Shown one piece after another: positions 23,603 to 29,370 of a stretch of DNA of 29,370 nt. A program made the position numbers and the translations under genes. This stretch comes from Bacillus pseudomycoides DSM 12442. Its GTDB lineage: Bacteria > Bacillota > Bacilli > Bacillales > Bacillaceae_G. The stretch is taken from the NCBI RefSeq assembly GCF_000161455.1, contig NZ_CM000745.1:5100585-5129954 (forward strand), in the 5' to 3' direction. Every line of letters starts with the position of its first letter. Position 1 is the stretch's first letter. The notes under the pieces were generated by a model. It did not search any database, was not told the DNA's origin, and worked only from the letters and a program-made list of their open reading frames with translations.

Positions 23603-25058
23603 TGCTATTCGCTCCTTTATTTTGCTCTTTTTGTTTTTCTGCTTCATTCTCTTTTTCAGATTCTTTGTTCTGTTCTTCTTTTGGTTTTTCTGTTGGTTTT
23701 TCTGTTGGTTTTTCTGTTGGTTTTTCTGTTTCATTCTCTTTATCTTTTTGTGAATCTGGTTGCTCCGGCTTACCTTGTACTTCTTGATCTGGTTTTTCTT
23801 TCTTTACAAGGGTTACCTTTACAGTTTTTTGTTTTGCTTCTATTGAAACATTACTAGGACCGCTAACCTGAATTGGAATATCATGCGTCCCAGAAGATAT
23901 GTTTTGTAGATTAATTGATGCTGTTATTTGCGCCGCTGTTATTTTATCTACTATACTTGCTTCTCCTGAAATATCAACGCTTATCTTTCCACTTTGTGGA
24001 GAAAGTAGTTGTAAAGTGAATTCATCTGACAATCCATTTTTTTGTATAGAAATGCCATCTATTGTCTTATGCTTTACAGTTTTTTGTTTTTGCACTTCGA
24101 CAGAAACCTTCACTTGACTGGGGCTTACATTGGTTACACCTTTCGGTAATAAAACAGAGGCATCGAATGTTGTAGATTCCGTAATTTTACTAAGATCTAC
24201 TTCGACGCCCTCCAAGGACTTTATATTATCCAAAACATCTTTTGGGCCTGATATTGTCACTTCATTTGGTTCGATACCGATGTTTGTAACCGCTAACCCC
24301 TCTGGTAGACTTCCTCTTTTCACATAAGTTAGTGGCACAGTTTTTTCAATATTATTTGTCGCAGTTGGATTTGAAACTGGGATTGTAACATTTACTTTAG
24401 ACGGTGTTGTTTGTAAGTCTAATTTCCGGCCTTCTTCATCATACAGTACAATTTCGGCTGTCTTTGTTACTGTTTTTGTTATCCCCTTCAAATCAACATA
24501 CGCCCTGACAAGCGCAACTTTTGCTAGTTCCTCTTCTGTACCCATAACTTCAACAGTTCCTGGTTTGATAGTCGGTTTTTCAACCATACTTCCTTGCATT
24601 TGACTCTCATTTGAGTACTTTACTTCCACAGGAAATGACTTTTTTGCTTTCTTTTGAATCGTAACTTTAACTTTCGCCGGTTGAACTGTTGCTTTTAAAT
24701 TGTTTTCCATCCCGGTATACTTTAAAGGCACATCGTATGTTCCTGTAGAATACCCACGTAAATCTAAAGATACTCCAAACTCACGTTGCGACCTTGCTGC
24801 AGTAATTACATTTTTTGGCCCTTCCAATTTTATTTTTATATACTTTGGAACACCACTTACAATATATTTATCTTCATCATAATTTACTGCTACTACAACG
24901 TTAGATACTGTCTCCGTTACATCACCTGTTGGAAAAAGTGATGCACTCGTATTCCCTGTCGTGTTTTTATCTGACAAATTCGTCGACATGTAAAGCATTA
25001 ACGCCAATAGTAATGAAATTCCTTTTAAAAACCAGTGGTTCTCCATTAGCTTATCCAT
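23595..25058 (-). CDS. cdaR: CdaA regulator CdaR (YbbR-domain protein)
   Basis: 487 residues. An N-terminal membrane anchor (WFLKGISLLLALMLYMST, about 8-25), then several YbbR domains facing outside (VNYDEDKYIVSGVPKYIKI, KVNVTIPV, EPNEVTISGP, and later copies), and a long, charged, low-complexity tail with KPTE repeats. CdaR modulates the diadenylate cyclase CdaA. The start overlaps the cdaA stop by 8 bp and the end overlaps glmM by 8 bp. The tail is longer and more repetitive than I expect for B. subtilis. Confidence 0.93.
   Translation of the reverse strand: MDKLMENHWFLKGISLLLALMLYMSTNLSDKNTTGNTSASLFPTGDVTETVSNVVVAVNYDEDKYIVSGVPKYIKIKLEGPKNVITAARSQREFGVSLDLRGYSTGTYDVPLKYTGMENNLKATVQPAKVKVTIQKKAKKSFPVEVKYSNESQMQGSMVEKPTIKPGTVEVMGTEEELAKVALVRAYVDLKGITKTVTKTAEIVLYDEEGRKLDLQTTPSKVNVTIPVSNPTATNNIEKTVPLTYVKRGSLPEGLAVTNIGIEPNEVTISGPKDVLDNIKSLEGVEVDLSKITESTTFDASVLLPKGVTNVSPSQVKVSVEVQKQKTVKHKTIDGISIQKNGLSDEFTLQLLSPQSGKISVDISGEASIVDKITAAQITASINLQNISSGTHDIPIQVSGPSNVSIEAKQKTVKVTLVKKEKPDQEVQGKPEQPDSQKDKENETEKPTEKPTEKPTEKPKEEQNKESEKENEAEKQKEQNKGANSNG
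23681..23728. repeat. Four perfect 12-bp tandem repeats in cdaR
   Basis: TTGGTTTTTCTG occurs four times in a row and encodes KPTE repeats in the CdaR tail. Being a multiple of three, gains or losses would change length without shifting the frame. Confidence 0.9.
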
Positions 25059-25878
25059 GACGCTTTCTCCTCCAATTCCAATTCCATAAAGATGAAGAAG
25101 TTGTCTTCACATTTCCACTAAACTCTGCTAAAAGCATCTCTTTTAACTGTTCGACTTTTAAGTCACGATGCAATTCTCCATTTTTAGTTAAAGAGATTTG
25201 GCCTGTTTCTTCTGATACAACCACTGTAATGCTATCAGTTACTTCACTAACTCCCATCGCAGCCCGGTGACGCGTTCCTAATTCTTTTGATATGAACGGG
25301 CTTTCCGATAATGGCAAATAACAAGCTGCTGCTTTAATCGTATTTCCTTGCATAATCACTGCTCCATCATGAAGCGGTGTATTAGGGATAAAGATATTAA
25401 TAAGTAGTTCTGATGACACATTCGCATTTAAAGGAATCCCGGTTTCTACATAATCTCCCATTCCAGTTTCTCTAGATAATGTAATAAGCGCACCTATGCG
25501 TCGTTTCCCCATATATTCAGTTGCCTTTGCCACAGCATTCGCAACGATTTCATGCTCTTCTTCTTCCTGACCAATTCCACGGGAGAACAAACTTCCTCTT
25601 CCTAATTGTTCAAGCGCTCGTCTAAGCTCTGGTTGGAAAATAATAATTATTGCTAAAAATCCCCATGTTAAAGCTTGGTCCGTGAGCCACTGCAATGTAT
25701 GCAACTCAAATAAATAACTTAATATACGAACGATAATAATAACTGTAATCCCTTTCAAAAGTTGAACAGCTTTTGTTCCTCGGATTACAAGAATTAGCTT
25801 ATATATAACAAACCACACAACGGCGATATCTAATATCGTACTGAGATATTTCAAAAGGTTCATATCTCCAAAAGGCAT
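25051..25878 (-). CDS. cdaA: Membrane diadenylate cyclase CdaA
   Basis: 275 residues (B. subtilis CdaA 273), very similar throughout. Three N-terminal membrane helices (about 10-32, 40-58, 68-82), a linker coil, and a DAC domain with DGA (171-173) and RHR (203-205) motifs. It joins two ATP into c-di-AMP, the essential messenger for potassium and osmotic control and wall homeostasis. ATG at 25878 with GGAGGAAGGG upstream. First gene of cdaA-cdaR-glmM. In B. subtilis sigW-rsiW lies directly upstream; here rocF does instead. Confidence 0.97.
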   Translation of the reverse strand: MPFGDMNLLKYLSTILDIAVVWFVIYKLILVIRGTKAVQLLKGITVIIIVRILSYLFELHTLQWLTDQALTWGFLAIIIIFQPELRRALEQLGRGSLFSRGIGQEEEEHEIVANAVAKATEYMGKRRIGALITLSRETGMGDYVETGIPLNANVSSELLINIFIPNTPLHDGAVIMQGNTIKAAACYLPLSESPFISKELGTRHRAAMGVSEVTDSITVVVSEETGQISLTKNGELHRDLKVEQLKEMLLAEFSGNVKTTSSSLWNWNWRRKRHG

Positions 25879-25970
25879 GCTAACCCTTCCTCCTACTTAT
25901 GAGCAATTTTATCCATATACTGAAATATTATTATTTTGCTCTATCTGTATGTATTTACAACAACTAGTTA

Positions 25971-25998
25971 ATTATACCATACATGAAAGAAACGACAA
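25971..25998 (-). promoter_or_regulatory. Promoter of cdaA-cdaR-glmM
   Basis: Minus strand: -35 TTGTCG (25993-25998), 16-bp spacer, perfect -10 TATAAT (25971-25976), about 90 bp before the cdaA start. Confidence 0.6.
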
Positions 25999-26097
25999 TT
26001 ACAACGACACCCCCTTGGTGAAAATTGGTAAGATGTCGAACTTTTCTTGTAAAGCGGTATAATATAACTCATTATTATACTCTTTTTTTAAAATAAA

Positions 26098-26121
26098 AAA
26101 AGCAGCATTTCAGCTGCTTTT
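26098..26121 (-). terminator. Terminator of rocF
   Basis: Stem AAAAGCAGC / GCTGCTTTT with a 6-nt loop and a T run on the minus strand, just past the rocF stop. Confidence 0.85.
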
Positions 26122-26128
26122 CTTACAT

Positions 26129-27022
26129 TTATTTTAGTTTTTCACCGAATAAAGAACCCATTAAAGCTACCGCTGTTGTTGCCGTTCTATTTTTCTCATC
26201 TAAAATCGGATTTACTTCAACAAACTCAGCAGATGTAATGATATCAGCCTCCGATAACATTTCCATCGCTAAATGACTTTCACGATATGATAATCCACCA
26301 GTTACAGGTGTTCCAACTCCTGGTGCATCATGTGGATCAAGTCCATCTAAATCTAATGATAAATGAACACCATCTGTATGAGATAAATATGCAATCGTTT
26401 CTTCCATAACGGCAGTCATTCCCATACGATCAATTTCATGCATTGTAAACACTTTAATTCCTTCATTACGAATGAATTCTTTTTCACCTTCATCTAACGC
26501 GCGCGCACCGATAATAACAACGTTTTCCTTTTTAACCTTTGGATACGCTTCATATAAATTAACGAGTGAAGGATGTCCATAACCTAAACTTGCTGCAAGT
26601 GACATACCATGAATGTTTCCAGATGGTGATGTCTCTTCCGTATTTAAATCCCCATGTGCATCGTACCAAATAATACCTAAATTTTTATAGTTCTTTGCCA
26701 CCCCTGCAAGTGTCCCGATAGCAATACTATGGTCACCACCTAATACAAGTGGAAAACGACCTTTTTCTATAATATGATCAACCTTACTTGCTAATTCATC
26801 ACAAACATGTGCAACTTGTGTAAGGTTTCTTAATTTTGTATTTTCATCTATTTCCTGTTCTCTTTCAATACATAGGTCTCCGATATCTTCTACGTCATAC
26901 CCAATATTTTGAATTCGTTCAATTACTCCTGCATAACGAATTGCACTTGGTCCCATATCAACCCCACGACGCATTTGCCCTAAGTCCATTGGAACTCCAA
27001 CGATTGAAATTTCTTTCTTCAT
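26129..27022 (-). CDS. rocF: Arginase
   Basis: 297 residues, normal length. Dinuclear manganese motifs are all present: GGDHS (95-99), DAHGDLN (121-127), SLDLDGLDP (222-230, with D224 and D226), and EVNP near the C-terminus. It hydrolyses arginine to ornithine and urea. ATG at 27022 with a strong GGGGGAG site 7 bp upstream. It stands alone: terminators flank it on both sides. A possible -35 TTGAGT lies upstream but its -10 is weak. Confidence 0.96.
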   Translation of the reverse strand: MKKEISIVGVPMDLGQMRRGVDMGPSAIRYAGVIERIQNIGYDVEDIGDLCIEREQEIDENTKLRNLTQVAHVCDELASKVDHIIEKGRFPLVLGGDHSIAIGTLAGVAKNYKNLGIIWYDAHGDLNTEETSPSGNIHGMSLAASLGYGHPSLVNLYEAYPKVKKENVVIIGARALDEGEKEFIRNEGIKVFTMHEIDRMGMTAVMEETIAYLSHTDGVHLSLDLDGLDPHDAPGVGTPVTGGLSYRESHLAMEMLSEADIITSAEFVEVNPILDEKNRTATTAVALMGSLFGEKLK

Positions 27023-27230
27023 AGATAGTCTCCCCCTTTTATGCCTTCACTAAATATTTTAAATCTTTTCTATAGTCTGACTCAACTCGACATTTTTTTG
27101 TATGTATATGCACCTTATTCACCCATATCTACGTAGAAACCAATATCCTAAAGCTATTTTATGTATAAAACGAAACGCCTCCCAGGAAACCTCATTACAC
27201 ATGTATTCATAAATAATTGAAAGTAAAAAA

Positions 27231-27252
27231 ACGCCTCCTATATTAGAGACGT
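27231..27252 (-). terminator. Terminator of the glycerate kinase gene, overlapping its stop
   Basis: Stem ACGTCTC / GAGGCGT (one wobble) with a T7 run on the minus strand; the upstream arm lies in the last codons of the gene. Confidence 0.7.
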
Positions 27253-28388
27253 CTTTCTGATGCTATTTTCCATACAGATGCGATATTTCGTGCGGACATT
27301 TCAATATTTTCCTTTGCTGTTATATATGCTTCCTCTAATGTCATTGGACTTGATGTGGCAGCAAACACAGCATCTATTCCTTCTTTATAAACTGAAATGT
27401 GATTAGGGAGCACGGAACCCCCAATAGCTATAACGGGTATATGAAGTTTCTTTGCCCGTCTAGCAATTCCAACTGGAGCTTTTCCATAAGCTGTTTGTAC
27501 ATCTATCCTTCCTTCACCTGTAAGAACTAGATCCGCTTCTTTTATATGTTCATCAAAATTTGTATAATCTAATACAATTTCAATTCCTTTTCTTAATTCC
27601 CCTTGTAGTACAGCAGCAACAGCAGCGCCTAATCCCCCCGCAGCTCCTGCACCTGCAATCTCTTCCACATCAATATGTAAATATTTTTTTAATACATGGG
27701 CATAACGCTTTAAGTTATCATCTAACTGTGCAATCATTTCTGCACTTGCTCCCTTTTGTTTTGCAAATACAAAAGATGCTCCTTTTTGTCCTGTCAAAGG
27801 ATTATCTACATCACACGCCGCTTCTAGTTTTACATGTGCTAAACGAGAATCCAACTTCAATAAATCTAAAGAATCAATAGAATGTAAATTTCCACCGACA
27901 GGTTCTATTACTCGTCCATCTTTCTCTAAAAATTTTACACCTAAGGCAGAGAGCATTCCGGCACCCCCATCGTTCGTAGCACTTCCGCCAAGACCTAAAA
28001 TGATGTGCTGTACGCCTTTATCCAGTGCATCTAATATAAGCTCTCCCGTTCCTTTTGTTGTTGTAATAAGAGGATTTCGCTTTTTAACTGAAACATGCTG
28101 TAATCCTGATGCTGCTGCCATTTCAATAAACGCTGTTCTTTTGTCTTGAGAAATGCCGTAAAATGCTTCTACACGCTCACCAAGTGGACCTGTTACATGA
28201 AGTGGAATAATCTTTCCCCCTGTAGCATCAACAAGGGACTGGACTGTACCTTCTCCTCCATCTCCAATCGGGACTTTTACATACTCAGCTTCAGGAAAAA
28301 TTTTAGTAAATCCTTTTTCAATAGCCTTACATACCTCTATCGCTCGTAAGCTTTCTTTATATGAATCAGATGCAATAACAATTTTCAA
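27243..28388 (-). CDS. glxK: Glycerate kinase (GlxK/GarK family)
   Basis: 381 residues from a TTG at 28388; the open frame extends upstream, but KIVIASDSYKES is the family N-terminus, and GGAGGG lies 7 bp before this TTG (a GTG sits directly before it). Motifs: VPIGDGGEGTVQ (near 48), LGLGGSATNDGGAGM (near 135), and GAGAAGGLGAA. It phosphorylates D-glycerate with ATP, feeding glycolysis. It stands alone between the tRNA cluster and rocF, with its own terminator. Confidence 0.93.
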   Translation of the reverse strand: MKIVIASDSYKESLRAIEVCKAIEKGFTKIFPEAEYVKVPIGDGGEGTVQSLVDATGGKIIPLHVTGPLGERVEAFYGISQDKRTAFIEMAAASGLQHVSVKKRNPLITTTKGTGELILDALDKGVQHIILGLGGSATNDGGAGMLSALGVKFLEKDGRVIEPVGGNLHSIDSLDLLKLDSRLAHVKLEAACDVDNPLTGQKGASFVFAKQKGASAEMIAQLDDNLKRYAHVLKKYLHIDVEEIAGAGAAGGLGAAVAAVLQGELRKGIEIVLDYTNFDEHIKEADLVLTGEGRIDVQTAYGKAPVGIARRAKKLHIPVIAIGGSVLPNHISVYKEGIDAVFAATSSPMTLEEAYITAKENIEMSARNIASVWKIASERRL

Positions 28389-28505
28389 CACCGATCCCTC
28401 CATTCCCCTTATTCCAACACACTTCAATTCAAATGGTATATTTCACTCTATCTTTCTATTGTAAACGAAATGAATGGAAACTCATCCTTATTAAGCAAGA
28501 TAGAC

Positions 28506-28539
28506 AAAAAACCTTACATCAAAAGATGTAAGGTTTTTT
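28506..28539 (-). terminator. Terminator of the tRNA cluster
   Basis: Perfect 15-bp stem AAAAAACCTTACATC / GATGTAAGGTTTTTT with an AAAA loop, 12 bp after tRNA-Ala. Confidence 0.9.
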
Positions 28540-28550
28540 CTAATTTATAA

Positions 28551-28623
28551 TGGAGCCTAGCGGGATCGAACCGCTGACCTCCTGCGTGCAAGGCAGGCGC
28601 TCTCCCAGCTGAGCTAAGGCCCC
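28551..28623 (-). tRNA. tRNA-Ala (TGC)
   Basis: 73 nt cloverleaf starting GGGGCCTTAGCTCAG; anticodon loop CTTGCAC; GGTTCGATCC T arm; CCA not encoded. Confidence 0.95.
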
Positions 28624-28633
28624 GAAGTAAAAA

Positions 28634-28705
28634 AGCGGAAGACGGGATTCGAACCCGCGACCCCAACCTTGGCAAGGTTGTATTCTACCACTGAACTACT
28701 TCCGC
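28634..28705 (-). tRNA. tRNA-Gly (GCC)
   Basis: GCGGAAGTAGTTCAG start; anticodon loop CTTGCCA; GGTTCGAATC T arm; discriminator T; no encoded CCA. Confidence 0.95.
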
Positions 28706-28710
28706 GAAAA

Positions 28711-28786
28711 TGGTGAGCCATGAAGGACTCGAACCTTCGACCCTCTGATTAAAAGTCAGATGCTCTACCAACTGAGCTAATGGCTC
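28711..28786 (-). tRNA. tRNA-Lys (TTT)
   Basis: GAGCCATTAGCTCAG start; anticodon loop CTTTTAA; CCA encoded. Confidence 0.95.
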
Positions 28787-28791
28787 GTAAA

Positions 28792-28866
28792 TGGCTGGGC
28801 TAGCTGGATTCGAACCAGCGCATGACGGAGTCAAAGTCCGTTGCCTTACCGCTTGGCTATAGCCCA
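28792..28866 (-). tRNA. tRNA-Gln (TTG)
   Basis: TGGGCTATAGCCAAG start; anticodon loop CTTTGAC; CCA encoded. Confidence 0.95.
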
Positions 28867-28890
28867 TTAATATTTACTAGTATGGTTGTC

Positions 28891-28931
28891 TTTTCAAAAA
28901 AATAAACCTTTTCAGGTTGTTTTTTTGAAAA
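28891..28931 (-). terminator. Terminator-like hairpin inside the tRNA cluster
   Basis: AACC/GGTT core extended by A7/T7 and TTTTC/GAAAA arms between tRNA-Tyr and tRNA-Gln. On the minus strand the core is followed by TATTTTTTT. It could end or attenuate transcription after the upstream five tRNAs. Confidence 0.6.
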
Positions 28932-29015
28932 TGGTGGAGGGGGGCAGATTCGAACTGCCGAACCCGAAGGAGCGGATTTACAGTCCGCCGCGTTTAGCCA
29001 CTTCGCTACCCCTCC
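28932..29015 (-). tRNA. tRNA-Tyr (GTA)
   Basis: 84 nt with the long variable arm; anticodon loop CTGTAAA; CCA encoded. Confidence 0.95.
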
Positions 29016-29031
29016 GACATTATAAAATATA

Positions 29032-29107
29032 TGGTGGAGGATGACGGGATCGAACCGCCGACCCCCTGCTTGTAAGGCAGGTGCTCTCCCAGCTGAGCTA
29101 ATCCTCC
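29032..29107 (-). tRNA. tRNA-Val (TAC)
   Basis: GGAGGATTAGCTCAG start; anticodon loop CTTACAA; CCA encoded. Confidence 0.95.
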
Positions 29108-29112
29108 AAAAG

Positions 29113-29187
29113 TGGTGACCCGTACGGGATTCGAACCCGTGTTACCGCCGTGAAAGGGCGGTGTCTTAACCACTTGACCAACGGGCC
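29113..29187 (-). tRNA. tRNA-Glu (TTC)
   Basis: GGCCCGTTGGTCAAG start; anticodon loop CTTTCAC; CCA encoded. Confidence 0.95.
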
Positions 29188-29210
29188 AAAAAAAATTAAA
29201 ACTGTTCCCA

Positions 29211-29283
29211 AGCTTCCAACCGGGCTTGAACCGGTGACCTCTTCCTTACCATGGAAGTGCTCTACCAGCTGAGCTATGGAAGC
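29211..29283 (-). tRNA. tRNA-Thr (GGT)
   Basis: GCTTCCATAGCTCAG start; anticodon loop ATGGTAA; discriminator T; no encoded CCA. Confidence 0.95.
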
Positions 29284-29287
29284 ATAA

Positions 29288-29362
29288 TGGCTCCGCAGGT
29301 AGGACTCGAACCTACGACCGATCGGTTAACAGCCGATAGCTCTACCACTGAGCTACTGCGGA
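29288..29362 (-). tRNA. tRNA-Asn (GTT)
   Basis: TCCGCAGTAGCTCAG start; anticodon loop CTGTTAA; CCA encoded. First tRNA of the visible cluster in transcription order; more may lie beyond the window. Confidence 0.95.
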
Positions 29363-29370
29363 ATAATATT

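Noticed and set aside
23603..23734. N-terminal extension of GlmM by 44 residues
   Set aside because: The extension is an alternative-frame reading of the cdaR repeat tail. The family starts at MGKYFGTDGVRG and a ribosome site precedes that ATG.
23457..23787. Plus-strand Phe/Cys-rich frames opposite the cdaR repeats
   Set aside because: They result from reading the 12-bp repeat and low-complexity tail on the other strand.
28685..28867. A 60-codon frame across the tRNA-Gly/Lys/Gln genes
   Set aside because: It is a translation of tRNA genes; the apparent motifs are tRNA T-arm sequence.

Overview
The window looks like a Bacillus cereus group chromosome. Evidence: low GC, a glmS ribozyme leader and the cdaA-cdaR-glmM-glmS order of Bacillus, a rocF-type arginase next door, and a nine-gene tRNA cluster. 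The species-group call is from recalled sequence resemblance, not a search.

Layout, left to right. 1-1071 is the 3' part of a cell-wall glucosaminidase with 60-bp choline-binding-type repeats (+ strand). About 1284-19946 is a pile-up of Tn7-like transposons in attTn7, just downstream of glmS. It holds three right ends. Element A is a fragment (1284-1518) with a frameshifted start of tnsA. Element B is a small deleted element (1524-3265) with both ends, a truncated tnsA and a DUF2785 cargo gene, flanked by ATAAA on both sides. Element C is a complete 16.7-kb element (3272-19946) flanked by TAAAA on both sides. The newest element is nearest glmS.

Element C carries tnsA, tnsB, tnsC, a small membrane-protein gene, tnsD and tnsE, all on the minus strand. 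Its cargo is a type I restriction-modification system (hsdR with its own promoter; an operon of half-hsdS, hsdM, hsdS) followed by a SIR2-like gene broken by an in-frame TGA. It reads as a complete TnsABCDE-type element carrying anti-phage cargo. No cas genes or CRISPR array are present, so it is not a CRISPR-associated transposon.

The most interesting regulation is at the right end. The tnsA promoter has its -10 inside the loop of a 13-bp hairpin whose 3' arm is the tnsA ribosome binding site. glmS, co-oriented and only 24 bp from the transposon end, has no terminator left in front of the element. A read-through glmS mRNA would fold the hairpin and hide the tnsA ribosome binding site, while mRNA from the element's own promoter starts inside the 3' arm and leaves it free. 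The -35 overlaps the innermost 20-bp TnsB box, which suggests autoregulation. The three right ends carry 4, 2 and 1 TnsB boxes, and the left ends of B and C have three boxes at identical offsets.

19971-28388 is core chromosome on the minus strand: glmS with its ribozyme and promoter; the translationally overlapping cdaA-cdaR-glmM (c-di-AMP synthesis and amino-sugar metabolism); rocF; and a glycerate kinase gene. 28551-29362 is a minus-strand tRNA cluster transcribed in the order Asn-Thr-Glu-Val-Tyr-Gln-Lys-Gly-Ala.
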